From assembly GCF_009208775.1 (NCBI RefSeq), contig NZ_WFLM01000002.1, forward strand, positions 310,001 to 374,000: a DNA stretch of 64,000 nt, in the 5' to 3' direction. Made by a program: the position numbers and the translations under genes. Positions 26,622 to 36,459 of this stretch are shown piece by piece (the stretch's first letter is position 1; every line of letters begins with the position of its first letter). The notes below the pieces were generated by a model. That model worked only from the letters and a program-made list of their open reading frames with translations. It made no database searches and was not told the origin of the DNA. This stretch comes from Silvanigrella paludirubra (GTDB taxonomy: Bacteria > Bdellovibrionota_B > Oligoflexia > Silvanigrellales > Silvanigrellaceae).

Positions 26622-28916
26622 ATGAAACATAATGAATTAATTACAGTAAAATATAACATTAAAGGAATGGATTGTCCCAGTTGTGCAAACAAAATTGAAA
26701 TTTTTTGCAATAAAATCTCTGGGGTAAACCAAGCAAAAATAAACTTTACGGCATCGTTATTTACCCTAAATTTTTATAATAATAGCGACACAAGAGATAA
26801 AGTAGAAAAAGGGATTAAAAACCTTGGTTTTGAATTAACAGAAATACCAGAAGCAATTAAATATAATGGTGAAAAAACGCATTTAAGAATTAAAGAGAAA
26901 TTAAAAAGAGAGTTTGTAATTTCTAATAATAAAAAATCAAATTATTTTAACAAAATAAAGGAAAAAAAGCTCTCTACCGAAAAAGTTGATAACCATAAAT
27001 TAGAGCATAATCACACTAAAGAACAAAGTCATGACCATAGCCATAATCATAGCCACGATTCAACGAATTGGCTTCCCATTACTTTTTTAAGCATCGCCTT
27101 TGCCCTTTCTTGGATAGTTGAATATTTTTCAAAAAGTTTCGGTCTTGTTTCTTTTGCAATTGTTACTTTAATTGCTCTTTTACCAATCCTTAAAAAATCA
27201 TGGACCATGATGAAAGTAGGATATGTTTTTAGTGTAGAGACCTTAATGAGTATTTCTGCCATAGGTGCTATTTTTATTGGAGCATCCGAAGAAGCTGCAG
27301 CAGTAATTATCCTATTTATGCTAGGTGAAACAATAGAAGGATATACTTCTAGGCGCGCTAAAAAAGGAATTCAATCCTTAGCATCTTTACTTCCTGATAC
27401 TTCTCTCCTTGTTACAAAAGAGGGAACAACAAAACAAATAAAATCTTCAGAAATAAAAATAGGAGACCACATAGAGATTAAACCTGGAGAGCGTTTAGCT
27501 ATAGATGGTGAAATTTTTAAAGGAACAGCAAATATTGATGAATCTTTGTTAACAGGAGAGTCCTTACCTGTTTATAAAAAACAAGGAGATAAAGTTGTTG
27601 CAGGCTCTATTAATACGGACGGAAACATTATTGTTAAAGCAACACTACCCGGAAATAATAATGCTGTTACCAGAATGCTCAAAATGGTAGAAGAAGCTCA
27701 AAGTTCAAAATCAAGAGTAATGAGGAGCATTGAAAGTTTCAGTAGAATATACACTCCTATTATTCTATTAATAGGTTTATTAACCGCAATCATTCCTCCC
27801 CTATTTTTTCAAATGCAATGGGTAGACTGGATTTACCGTGGTCTTACTATACTTCTCATTGGCTGCCCATGCGCACTTGTTATTTCCACTCCCTCTGCAA
27901 TTGCTTCTGCCATTACAGCGGCAACAAAAATGGGTATTTTAATAAAAAACGCTTCTGCGCTTGAGTCCTTAGGAAAAATTAAAAAAATTGCTTTTGATAA
28001 AACAGGTACAATAACTCATGGTAAACTAAAGGTAACAAATGTTATTTCTTTTGAAAGTAACGAAGAAAAATTATTAAAATTTGCGGGTATGGTAGAGTCA
28101 AAGTCAACCCACCCACTTGCTATAGCGATTCTTAATGAAGTTTTTGAAAGAAAAATAACTTTAAACGAAGTACAAAATGCCAAAAATTTATCTGGAAAAG
28201 GCGCAAGCGCTCTAATTGAGAATAAAATAGCAATCATTTGCTCTCCTATTTATGCAAATGAATTAAATGCTTTAAATTTAGAACAGAATTCACTAATAAA
28301 AAGTTATCAAGAGCAAGGAAAAACAATAGCTGTTGTATTAATAGAACAAAAAGCCCTAGGTTTTATCGCATTATCAGACACTCTGAAACCCGAAGCAAAA
28401 TCATCAATAGAAAAATTAAAGCAATTAGGAATTAATAGCATTATTTTAACTGGTGATAATAAAATTTCCGCAAATGCAATCACAAAAAATATAAATACAG
28501 AAGTGATAGCAGAACTTTTACCAGAAAATAAACTTTCTTATATTCAAAACATTTCAAAAGAGCAAAAAGTTGCCATGGTTGGGGACGGAATTAATGATGC
28601 ACCTGCCCTTGCCGCTGCAGAAATTGGAATTGCCATGGGTGGAGGTACCGATGTTGCCGTAGATACTTCTCAAATTGTAATATCAAAAAATAATTTAAAT
28701 TCCATTGTAGATGCCATTGTATTATCAAGAAAAACTATGATTAATATTAAACAAAATATTTTTCTAGCAATTGGTTTGAAAGCTATTTTTCTCATTTTAA
28801 CAATTTTTGGTGATACTCAACTTTGGATGGCTATTCTTGCTGATACAGGAGCAACTGTTCTAGTTACCTTAAATGCTTTAAGATTATTAAAATTTAAATC
28901 AGTACCAATTGAATAA
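26622..28916 (+). CDS. P1B-type heavy-metal ATPase, Zn/Cd/Pb class (ZntA/CadA-like)
   Basis: Inner-membrane metal efflux pump, 764 residues from ATG 26622 (GAGG at 26613; upstream in-frame start rejected because it lies between promoter and ribosome site). Domains: N-terminal HMA with GMDCPSCANKIE (CxxC); a His-rich linker (several HxH between about 120 and 145); transmembrane region; actuator loop with LLTGES; metal-site helix with CPCALVISTPSAIASAI, the wording of the Zn/Cd class; DKTGTIT phosphorylation motif; hinge GDGINDAPALA. The CPC plus STPSAI context argues against a Cu pump. Divergent from the CsoR-family repressor. Stop codon directly abuts the stop of the convergent oxidoreductase. 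Confidence 0.93.
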   Translation: MKHNELITVKYNIKGMDCPSCANKIEIFCNKISGVNQAKINFTASLFTLNFYNNSDTRDKVEKGIKNLGFELTEIPEAIKYNGEKTHLRIKEKLKREFVISNNKKSNYFNKIKEKKLSTEKVDNHKLEHNHTKEQSHDHSHNHSHDSTNWLPITFLSIAFALSWIVEYFSKSFGLVSFAIVTLIALLPILKKSWTMMKVGYVFSVETLMSISAIGAIFIGASEEAAAVIILFMLGETIEGYTSRRAKKGIQSLASLLPDTSLLVTKEGTTKQIKSSEIKIGDHIEIKPGERLAIDGEIFKGTANIDESLLTGESLPVYKKQGDKVVAGSINTDGNIIVKATLPGNNNAVTRMLKMVEEAQSSKSRVMRSIESFSRIYTPIILLIGLLTAIIPPLFFQMQWVDWIYRGLTILLIGCPCALVISTPSAIASAITAATKMGILIKNASALESLGKIKKIAFDKTGTITHGKLKVTNVISFESNEEKLLKFAGMVESKSTHPLAIAILNEVFERKITLNEVQNAKNLSGKGASALIENKIAIICSPIYANELNALNLEQNSLIKSYQEQGKTIAVVLIEQKALGFIALSDTLKPEAKSSIEKLKQLGINSIILTGDNKISANAITKNINTEVIAELLPENKLSYIQNISKEQKVAMVGDGINDAPALAAAEIGIAMGGGTDVAVDTSQIVISKNNLNSIVDAIVLSRKTMINIKQNIFLAIGLKAIFLILTIFGDTQLWMAILADTGATVLVTLNALRLLKFKSVPIE

Positions 28917-29978
28917 TTAAGAATTAATAACAATCCATTTTTTTGAACTTGCGCTTTCTAAAGATAATTCAATTAATTTGATCACATTTAAGGCAGATAA
29001 AGGTTCTACAGGATTTTGATTTTTATTTATCAAACTTTGAAATACTTTTTCATAGTATTCTTGATAAGAACCAGGAACACATTTTATTTTAGATTCAGAA
29101 ATTTTTTCATCTTTTAATAAAGAAACAAAAGCACCTCCACTACCTTCCCTTTCTTCACCCCAATTTGAAATTAAAGGAGTTTTTCCTGCTCTTAATTCGT
29201 TTTCTTGAGGATCTAGTTCATATTTAACAAAACTTCCTTTTGTTCCGTGTACAGATAAAACAGGACGAGGCAAAGACATTATACTTGAAGCTCCTATGGT
29301 AACTCTTAATTTTTTATACTTAAAAATTAATTTAAAATAGTCTATAGCCTTAGCTCCGTTTCTTTGCATTTCAATATCTGCCAATATTTCTTCAGGCATA
29401 CCAAATAATTCAATTGCTTGATCGATTAAATGAGAACCTAGATCAAATAATAAACCCGTTCCCTCTCCCTCTAACTCACGCCATTTTGTTTCAGAGACAA
29501 TTGGTCGAAACCTATCAAAATAAGATTCGTAATTAAAAATTTCACCCAATAAATCTTCACTCAGACATTTTTTTAAAGTTAAAAAACCATTGTCCCATCG
29601 TCTATTTTGATAAACACTTAAAAAAAGATTTTTAGAACGCGCTATTTCGCAAAGCTCTAGTCCTTCTTGAAATTTTAATACAAAAGGCTTGTCCACGATT
29701 ACATTTTTACCACTCAGAAGTGCAAGCTTTGCTAAAGAATAATGAGTGTTATTTGGTGTTGTAATTATAATAAGATCTAGATCTGATAAATTTAATAGGT
29801 CATTAAAGTTAGAGATCACTTTTACATTTGGATATTTTAATTTTATATTTTCAGGTTTTGATGAAACAACATATTTAAATTCAAAATGCGGAACACTTAG
29901 AAAAACAGGAGCATGAAATGTTGAACCAGATAGTCCAAAACCTACAATTGCCGTATTTATTTTTTTCATAAATTCCAT
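28917..29978 (-). CDS. Gfo/Idh/MocA-family oxidoreductase
   Basis: 353 residues. N-terminal Rossmann domain with AIVGFGLSGSTFHAPVF, then DLIIITTPNNTHY and the family's catalytic-site motif VDKPFVL (the EKP-type lysine). The C-terminal part has EGEGTGLLFDLGSHLIDQAIELFG, the usual substrate-site His region. NAD(P)-dependent sugar or inositol dehydrogenase-like; the substrate cannot be assigned. ATG 29978 has AGGA 5 bases upstream; an ATG three codons later is possible. Convergent with the metal ATPase with no gap, no obvious functional neighbour. Confidence 0.88.
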   Translation of the reverse strand: MEFMKKINTAIVGFGLSGSTFHAPVFLSVPHFEFKYVVSSKPENIKLKYPNVKVISNFNDLLNLSDLDLIIITTPNNTHYSLAKLALLSGKNVIVDKPFVLKFQEGLELCEIARSKNLFLSVYQNRRWDNGFLTLKKCLSEDLLGEIFNYESYFDRFRPIVSETKWRELEGEGTGLLFDLGSHLIDQAIELFGMPEEILADIEMQRNGAKAIDYFKLIFKYKKLRVTIGASSIMSLPRPVLSVHGTKGSFVKYELDPQENELRAGKTPLISNWGEEREGSGGAFVSLLKDEKISESKIKCVPGSYQEYYEKVFQSLINKNQNPVEPLSALNVIKLIELSLESASSKKWIVINS

Positions 29979-30072
29979 CCATTCCTATGAATTGAAAAAT
30001 TGATACGAATGAGATTTTATATATATAAAATTTAATAAAAAAACGACCCTATTTTAATTTATTTTTTAAATA

Positions 30073-30336
30073 TCATTTGCTTTTAAGAGACTTTAAGTTT
30101 TCTTGATGAACCTTATCTGCATCTTGACGTTCAAACCTTTCTTTTAAAACTCTTTTTGCATTTTCATTTTCTAAGAAGGAAATTCTATCGTTTAAATTTT
30201 TATTTTGAGTTTTATTTTTGTCTATACTCATATCGTTACTATATTCTATATTATTCTCTTTTTTTTCACTTGCGATCGAAGTTAAAGAAATTACAGATAA
30301 TAAAACTGAAGCTACTACTATTACATTTTTTTTCAT
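30073..30336 (-). CDS. Small exported protein of unknown function
   Basis: 87 residues from ATG 30336 (AAGGGG about 9 bases upstream; an 18-codon in-frame extension lacks such a site). It starts with a Sec-type signal peptide, MKKNVIVVASVLLSVISLTS, with a likely cut after SIAS. The mature part of ~65 residues is highly charged and helical (Asn/Lys/Glu/Asp rich) and could form a short coiled coil. No family recognised. It lies upstream of and opposite in direction to the ECF sigma gene. Confidence 0.65.
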   Translation of the reverse strand: MKKNVIVVASVLLSVISLTSIASEKKENNIEYSNDMSIDKNKTQNKNLNDRISFLENENAKRVLKERFERQDADKVHQENLKSLKSK

Positions 30337-30533
30337 TTTTTTTAACCCCTTAATTAAACTTGTAAAAGAAGAACAATTTAATAAGGACAATTAAATCATT
30401 CTTCTTACCTTATTGTATTCGTATTGGAACTTAAAAATGTGACAAAATAAAAATAAATTGTTACTTCCTTTTTCTTATCAATTTGCTCCGTACCTTGATT
30501 TGCAAATGATAAGATTTATTATTGAGGAATATC

Positions 30534-31082
30534 ATGCCCAAAAATGATTCTAATTTAGAGAGTGATGAAAATTTGTTAAACCGTTGGTATGAAGGAGATA
30601 GTTTTGCCTTTAATCTTTTTTTTAATCGCCACTACAATAAAGTCTATTCATATGGAATAAAGCGGGGAATACCGCATAATGATATGGAAGACGTTGTTCA
30701 AGAAGTTTTTTTTAAACTTCACAAAAGCATTCATCATTATGAAAAAGGAAGAGCTGCGCTTCCTTGGTTTTTTACAATAGTTCATAATACTTGTATTGAC
30801 TGGTTAAGAAAAAATATTTCTGTTTTAAATAAAAATACTGACTTACCAGAAGAATTATCTAAAATTGAAGAAGATACAATCTCTGACGAAAAACTCGATA
30901 AAGTAGAAATGATTTTAAAAAGCATGAAAGAAAAAGAAAGATCTTTATTTAAAATGAGAAATGTGGAAGAATTTTCATTTAAAGAAATATCAATAAAACT
31001 AGGAAAAAGTGAAGTTTCTTTAAGAAAGTCTTATCAAAGAATATTAAGCTCAATAAAAAATATTGTTTCAGAAAAAAAATAA
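30534..31082 (+). CDS. ECF-type RNA polymerase sigma factor
   Basis: 182 residues, the size of group 4 sigma factors. Region 2 is clear (FNRHYNKVYSYGIKRG, DMEDVVQEVFFKLHKSIHHYEKGRAALPWFFTIVHNTCIDWLRK) and region 4 reads KERSLFKMRNVEEFSFKEI then LGKSEVSLRKSYQRI, a helix-turn-helix. Start ATG 30534 follows GAGGA at 30524. The next gene, a four-helix membrane protein, begins 11 bases after the stop with its own GAGG, which is the usual layout of an ECF sigma and its anti-sigma factor. Target promoters unknown. Confidence 0.93.
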   Translation: MPKNDSNLESDENLLNRWYEGDSFAFNLFFNRHYNKVYSYGIKRGIPHNDMEDVVQEVFFKLHKSIHHYEKGRAALPWFFTIVHNTCIDWLRKNISVLNKNTDLPEELSKIEEDTISDEKLDKVEMILKSMKEKERSLFKMRNVEEFSFKEISIKLGKSEVSLRKSYQRILSSIKNIVSEKK

Positions 31083-31093
31083 TGAGGTGTATT

Positions 31094-31639
31094 ATGGAAA
31101 AAGAACAACATAAATTTTATGAAGAGTTTTTAAATCCTTCTGACATTGATAACTCTAAATTTATTGAGAAAAATCATTATTTAAAAAATAAAATATCAAA
31201 AGATCTAGTTCAATCAAAAATAAAAATATGTTTCATATATTTATTTTTTTCTATCCTAGGATATTTTTGCTCGTTAACAATTTGCACTACATATAATCAT
31301 AATTTATCTTCTTATAATATTCTTAACTTAATAAATAACTCTTTTTTATTATCTTTCTGTTGCGGAGTTGTTTATACTATTATGCCTTTTTTATTTACAC
31401 TCTTATTTTTTAATCGCTATAAAAGAAGATATATATTTTTAAAGCTTTCATGGTTAGTAATAATTTTACCAATTTTATCAACTTCAATCATTTTATTATT
31501 TAATTGTCATGTAAGAAATTCTTTAGACATATTAACTGAGCACGCCATTTGGATTATTTCTGCAAATATAACAGCTTATTTTTTATATCTTGTATTTTAT
31601 TATTTTATTAGACAAAATATGAAAAAATCTAATTTATAA
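31094..31639 (+). CDS. Four-helix membrane protein, candidate anti-sigma factor
   Basis: 181 residues. After a polar N-terminal cytoplasmic stretch of about 45 residues there are four strongly hydrophobic segments (around ICFIYLFFSILGYF, FLLSFCCGVVYTIMPFLF, WLVIILPILSTSIILL and ISANITAYFLYLVFYYF). No zinc-finger (HxxxCxxC) anti-sigma motif is visible. Position directly after the ECF sigma gene with an 11-base gap suggests it holds the sigma factor at the membrane, in the manner of multi-pass anti-sigma factors such as NrsF. This is inferred from context; no sequence family was recognised. ATG 31094 chosen for its GAGG. Confidence 0.7.
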   Translation: MEKEQHKFYEEFLNPSDIDNSKFIEKNHYLKNKISKDLVQSKIKICFIYLFFSILGYFCSLTICTTYNHNLSSYNILNLINNSFLLSFCCGVVYTIMPFLFTLLFFNRYKRRYIFLKLSWLVIILPILSTSIILLFNCHVRNSLDILTEHAIWIISANITAYFLYLVFYYFIRQNMKKSNL

Positions 31640-31652
31640 ATTAGATTTTTTC
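31621..31652. terminator. Perfect 16-bp palindrome, probable bidirectional terminator
   Basis: GAAAAAATCTAATTTA followed directly by its exact reverse complement. It covers the last codons and the stop of the membrane protein gene and ends in a T-run on either strand, between convergent genes. All A/T except for two G-C pairs per arm, so the hairpin is weak in energy though perfect. Confidence 0.5.
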
Positions 31653-31705
31653 ATTATGGTAAAAGATATATAAATTTATAAAATTTAATTATCTTTAAAA
31701 TTGCT

Positions 31706-32878
31706 TTATTTTGAAAAAATAAATTCTTTTTTGGGCTCTACTTTCCATCCTTCTTTATCACTTATATATGTATACACTTGATAATATAAAGTACAACTTT
31801 TACCATCATGATTTGGTTCGAACATAGTCCAAATTTTAATTCCTTTCTTTTCTTCTAATTTCCATTCCGTACTTTCTTTTTTAGTTAAACAAAGTTCTAG
31901 TTCTTTTTTGTCGTATTTAGGAATGCCATTATTATCTTCTATAACATCAGTTTTATCATCATTTTCATCAGTTTTAGCTTTTGGATACATCATTTGCAAA
32001 GAATAAATATCACCAGGGCTTAAACTATTTTTATGCACTGATATTTCTTTTATTTTTGGACAACTTCTAAATAATGCGGCATGATGTCCATACCAATTTT
32101 CAGTATTATATCTATAATAATTATAAGGGTTTTGGCGATAATTAGCTAAACATTCTTTAGGAATAATTGTTGGATATAGGTTTTGTGAAAATCCATATGG
32201 ATCATAATGCATAATTGAGTCGTAGTCATATGGAGTAAATCGAATATTATTGTGGTTTTTGTAATTAGAAAAATTATATTTTGCATTTGTAGATATATTT
32301 TCCCACAAGATAGAAACGTGGTCATCTCTATCTTCTCTCGATTGCTCATGATAGAATCCTAATACATGAAGCAATTCATGCAAAACTGTTCCTTTATCAT
32401 TTACGCACCCAGTGCCCAAAGTTAAAGAGTGAGGAGAAGGATTATTTGGATGCACCCTACCCACATTTGCAGAGCAACCTAAATCTTGATTTTGATTATT
32501 CACACGGGTAATTAATATATAATTGTTACCCACACTCCGTGTTGCTTCTTCAAAAGAAATAGAAACTTTTGGAAGTTCCATTATTGTTCTCATTGCATCT
32601 TTAATTTTTGCAACTTGTTCAAAATTAAAATGTCCTGGTGAAAATTTGTAATAAACTTTGCCTTCAGGCCATAATTCATTTTGAGGAATTGGTGCACTCC
32701 TAGGCTTATCTTTATCATAATTATTATTTTTATTAGAATATAAAAAATCATTATCACATTTAATGGTATTTGATATTTTTGTTTGGATATCTTCTATATT
32801 CTCTTGCATTGCATAGCTACCTGCATTAAAAAATAATGCTGAGTATAGAAAAAAAATATTTGATTGCGATAATTTCAC
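31706..32878 (-). CDS. Secreted astacin-family (M12A) zinc metalloprotease
   Basis: 390 residues with a signal peptide (MKLSQSNIFFLYSALFFN, cut near SYA). The catalytic motif is the full astacin form, HELLHVLGFYHEQSREDRD at about residue 168, giving three zinc histidines, the general-base Glu and the astacin-specific HExxRxDRD tail. The Met-turn SIMHYDPYGFS supplies the fifth-ligand Tyr. A ~100-residue C-terminal extension, rich in Asp/Lys then ending in KEGWKVEPKKEFIF, is not recognised. Start is GTG with AAAGGA upstream. Exported protease; in a predatory or host-associated bacterium it could digest external protein, but that is inference. Monocistronic. Confidence 0.93.
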   Translation of the reverse strand: MKLSQSNIFFLYSALFFNAGSYAMQENIEDIQTKISNTIKCDNDFLYSNKNNNYDKDKPRSAPIPQNELWPEGKVYYKFSPGHFNFEQVAKIKDAMRTIMELPKVSISFEEATRSVGNNYILITRVNNQNQDLGCSANVGRVHPNNPSPHSLTLGTGCVNDKGTVLHELLHVLGFYHEQSREDRDDHVSILWENISTNAKYNFSNYKNHNNIRFTPYDYDSIMHYDPYGFSQNLYPTIIPKECLANYRQNPYNYYRYNTENWYGHHAALFRSCPKIKEISVHKNSLSPGDIYSLQMMYPKAKTDENDDKTDVIEDNNGIPKYDKKELELCLTKKESTEWKLEEKKGIKIWTMFEPNHDGKSCTLYYQVYTYISDKEGWKVEPKKEFIFSK

Positions 32879-33269
32879 AAGAAAATCCTTTCCAAGGAAA
32901 CAATAATATTAATAAAAATTTTTATTTTAGTTTATTTTATAGTATTAAAAACAAACCAAATTATTTATAAATTAAATAAACAAATAGTCAATTATTTATT
33001 TATTTAAATAATTATCAAAATACTATAGATTTAAATTAAAATTTAAAAATATTAATTATTATATATTTATTTTTTTATCATAATTAACAAATACTTTTTA
33101 TAATTAAAATAATAATTATGAATGCTTAAAGTTTTTCGCCAATTCAAATAAAAAATAAAGTAACTAAAATATTAAAAATATTTTTATTTATATCTTATTA
33201 TCATGAGAGATAAGAACAACTTTTATCTGTTTTTATTTTTACTGAATTATTTAATGAACAAATCGAATT
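32879..33269. other. AT-rich intergenic region without gene
   Basis: About 390 bases, extremely A/T-rich, between the astacin gene and the solute-binding protein gene, both on minus. Reading both strands I find no credible reading frame. The right part presumably holds the end of the solute-binding protein transcript and the left part the astacin promoter, but no clear -35/-10 pair stands out against the background. Confidence 0.6.
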
Positions 33270-34088
33270 TTAAAAATATTTTTTAAAAATTTCTTTTACT
33301 TTTGCTTTGTATTCGGTAGAGTTTCTTACTTCTTGCAATGTTTTCCATATTTTATTTGCAAGCTCAGGATCTTCTTTAACAAGTTTATGCGATAAAATTA
33401 GATAATATGCTTTTTTTTCTAATGCTGGTTCTATTTTTTCAATATTTGAAAAATCTTTATTTAATTTAATAATTTTATCTGCTTGAAGTGACAACATGGC
33501 AACAGCATCTAAATTTCCTTTGGCAATATGATAAATCAAGGCATTTGAACTTTGCTCTGACTCATCTATAAACTCAATATTTTTTTGTTCCTTTTGTTTC
33601 TTAAGCAAAGTGAGAATTGAAAATCCACTTTGGGCTCCAACCCTTTTAGCACCAGATATCTTACTTCCATCCCATTTAATTTGAGACCCTTTTTTTTTAT
33701 AAAGAGCATATTCAGAAATATGCATTCTTTTACTTTCATCAGGTATCCCATCCTTCGCACCTAATGGTATCCCTGGATAGACTCCTATTTCAAGCCTTTC
33801 TGGTGAATAACTAGCTGCAAATACACCATCTATTTTATTCTGTTTTAATTCTCTTAAACAACTCAGCCAAGGCAATGATTGTTGCTTTATTTCAATATCC
33901 TCAAGCTTTTCATCAACCAAATTCATTTCAACCGTATTTAATCCATTTCCATTTTGCTCAAACCAAGGAAACGATTCTATTTCATCATGACAAAAAAGCA
34001 ATTCCTTGCTATAGGATTCAAAATTATTTAATAAACCCAATAAAATAAATAATTTTATAAATTTAAAATAATAATTTCTGATAAACAT
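33270..34088 (-). CDS. Periplasmic solute-binding protein, family 3-like
   Basis: 272 residues with an N-terminal hydrophobic signal segment (FIKLFILLGLLNNF). The mature part has the features of polar-amino-acid type binding proteins: an early ELLFCHDEIESFPWFEQNG strand, LKQNKIDGVFAASYSPERLEIG (family-3 'D..i.g...t..R' region), GAKRVGAQSGFS and a late LSHKLVKEDPELANKIWKTL helix. No permease or ATPase gene is nearby, so it may be an orphan or feed a sensor. ATG has AAGGAG five bases upstream. Ligand unknown. Confidence 0.8.
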   Translation of the reverse strand: MFIRNYYFKFIKLFILLGLLNNFESYSKELLFCHDEIESFPWFEQNGNGLNTVEMNLVDEKLEDIEIKQQSLPWLSCLRELKQNKIDGVFAASYSPERLEIGVYPGIPLGAKDGIPDESKRMHISEYALYKKKGSQIKWDGSKISGAKRVGAQSGFSILTLLKKQKEQKNIEFIDESEQSSNALIYHIAKGNLDAVAMLSLQADKIIKLNKDFSNIEKIEPALEKKAYYLILSHKLVKEDPELANKIWKTLQEVRNSTEYKAKVKEIFKKYF

Positions 34089-34315
34089 AATTCTCCTTTT
34101 AGTTTATTTATAGAATAATAGGAATTGTTTATTTATCAAACCTACTGACAGAATTTTGAATTTAAATAAAAATTCTCTTTATATATAAATTAGGTTATAA
34201 TTAAACAATGCAAATATATAAAAATTTAAATTCATATAGTATTATTATTTCTATTTTTATTTAAACATTTAGAGCAAATTTTTATTAATAAAAAATTTAT
34301 TTTGAAAGCATTTAA

Positions 34316-36286
34316 TTATTTTGCTTCCAATCTAGCTACTAAATCACGGAGTTTCATTGCTAATTGACTTAAACCTTTTGCTGCATCCTGTAGTTGCGAA
34401 GCACCCGTTGAACTTTGAGCCGCGGATTCAGAAACATCCTTGATTGAAATAGAAATTCCTTCCACAGCTTTACTGGACTCTGAAACAATTCGTGATACTT
34501 CATTTGTCGTAGCAGCTTGTTCTTCAACGGCTGATGCGATTGTCATTGAAATGGTATTGATTTCTTCTACAGACTTAGAAATATCTCCAATTGCGGACAC
34601 TGCATTTGAAGTACTTTGTTGAATAGTTCCAATTTTAACTGAAATATCTTCTGTCGCTTTTGCAGTTTGTTTTGCAAGCTCTTTGACTTCATTTGCAACA
34701 ACAGCAAATCCTCTACCAGCATCTCCTGCTCTTGCCGCTTCTATTGTAGCATTTAATGCTAATAAATTTGTTTGCTGTGCAATAGAACTTATCGTTTTCA
34801 TCACCGTACCAATTTCTTTACTTTCCATTCCTAATTGAGTCACTAAGACATTTGTCTCTTGAGCACGTTTCATACTTTGTTTTGTTTTTTCAGAACCAGC
34901 TGTTGTGTTTTTTGAAATTTCTTTGATGGAAGCGGCCATCTCTTCTGTACTTGTTGCAACAGACTGAACTCCTTTTGAAACTTCTTCTGAAGCGGCAGAA
35001 GCACTTATAGATTGTTCTGTAGTTTTTTTAGCATTAGATGCTAATTGAGAAGCCGTGGTAGCAAGCTCTTCTGAAGCAGCGCCTAACTGAATGGCTGTTT
35101 CTCCCAAAATACGAACAAGTTCTAGCCATTCTTTTTTTTCTTTGGTTATTTCAGTAGCATATTTTACTACTTTAAATACTTTACCAGCAAGATCAAATAC
35201 GGGATTATAAGATGCTTGAAGCCAAATCTCGCGATTGCCTTTAGCAAATCTTTGAAACTGTCCTGTAACAAACTGACCATTATTTAACTTATTCCAAAAT
35301 TCACGATACTCCGATTTACTTGTATAATTAGAATCGCAAAAAATAGAATGATGTTTTCCCTTTATTTCATCTATTCTATATCCCATTGTTGATAAAAAAT
35401 TATCATTTGCTTCAATAATAGTTCCATCTAAATTAAAATTAATTACGGCTTGTGTTTTAGAAAGAGCATTTAACTCTTGATCCTTTAATTTCTGTTTACT
35501 TACATCAGAAGCATATTTAATTATTTTAAAAGGTTTTCCATTTAAATCAAAAATAGGATTATATGAAGCAGAAATATAAATTTCTTTGCCACCTTTACCA
35601 ATCCGCTTATATTCACCAGAATCAAATTCACCTCGGTTTAATTTTTCCCAAAATAAACGATATTCATTTGAATTTGTATAATTTGATTCACAAAACATTC
35701 TATGATGCATTCCCTTAACTTCACTAAGAGAATAACCCATTGTATTTAAAAAATTATCATTCGCATTTTGAATAATACCATCTAAATTAAATTCAATAAT
35801 GGCTTGTGATTTTCCAATGGCACTAATTTGCCCTTCATATTCAGCATTTTTTAATTTTTGACTAGTTATATCTGTAGCAAATTTAATAACCTTATAGGGC
35901 TTACCAAATAAATCAAAAATAGGATTATAAGAAGCTTGAATCCAAATTTCTTTTCCCCCTTTACCTATACGTTTATATTCCCCTAAATCATATTCCCCTT
36001 TGTTTAATTTATCCCAAAACAAACGATATTCATTTGAGTTATAGTAACTTGGCTCACAAAAAATACGATGGTGTTTTCCAACAATTTCATCAATATGATA
36101 ACCAATCGCATTTAGAAAATTATTGTTTGCAGTTAAAATAGTTCCATCTAAATTAAACTCAATAATAGCTTGTGTTTTATTAATAGCTGTTACTTGAGCA
36201 GATAGATCTTTTATTTTATCTTCTGAGAGCTCTAAAGTGCTACTTTCAAGAGTGGAATTTAGTTTTAATTTTGAAGATTCATCCAC
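34316..36286 (-). CDS. Soluble methyl-accepting chemotaxis protein with three PAS domains
   Basis: 656 residues, no membrane segment. Three near-identical PAS domains with PAC tails lie at about 28-150, 150-270 and 270-390; each has NNFLN..GY....I.G.HH.IFC, a SNEYRLFW-type helix, [18 protein letters not shown] and KV.K.A..I(T/S). This layout resembles BdlA/Aer-like soluble receptors, which carry repeated PAS domains of this type. The signalling hairpin has the conserved tip [20 protein letters not shown] and [17 protein letters not shown]. Stands alone, probably feeding the CheA cluster at 10-15.7 kb. The high similarity of the units indicates tandem duplication within the gene. Confidence 0.92.
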   Translation of the reverse strand: MDESSKLKLNSTLESSTLELSEDKIKDLSAQVTAINKTQAIIEFNLDGTILTANNNFLNAIGYHIDEIVGKHHRIFCEPSYYNSNEYRLFWDKLNKGEYDLGEYKRIGKGGKEIWIQASYNPIFDLFGKPYKVIKFATDITSQKLKNAEYEGQISAIGKSQAIIEFNLDGIIQNANDNFLNTMGYSLSEVKGMHHRMFCESNYTNSNEYRLFWEKLNRGEFDSGEYKRIGKGGKEIYISASYNPIFDLNGKPFKIIKYASDVSKQKLKDQELNALSKTQAVINFNLDGTIIEANDNFLSTMGYRIDEIKGKHHSIFCDSNYTSKSEYREFWNKLNNGQFVTGQFQRFAKGNREIWLQASYNPVFDLAGKVFKVVKYATEITKEKKEWLELVRILGETAIQLGAASEELATTASQLASNAKKTTEQSISASAASEEVSKGVQSVATSTEEMAASIKEISKNTTAGSEKTKQSMKRAQETNVLVTQLGMESKEIGTVMKTISSIAQQTNLLALNATIEAARAGDAGRGFAVVANEVKELAKQTAKATEDISVKIGTIQQSTSNAVSAIGDISKSVEEINTISMTIASAVEEQAATTNEVSRIVSESSKAVEGISISIKDVSESAAQSSTGASQLQDAAKGLSQLAMKLRDLVARLEAK

Positions 36287-36459
36287 TTTAGACTCCTTTA
36301 AATTGAATTCTAGGAGCCTTTTCGGATTAATTTATTTAATATATAGAAAGAAATTTATTTTCAGTCATTTGAAAAAGCATAATTTTTGTATATTTACTGT
36401 AAAAAATTGGCTTCCTAGAGTTAATGAAAGAGAGAAAAAAACAAAAAATAGGCTAATTT

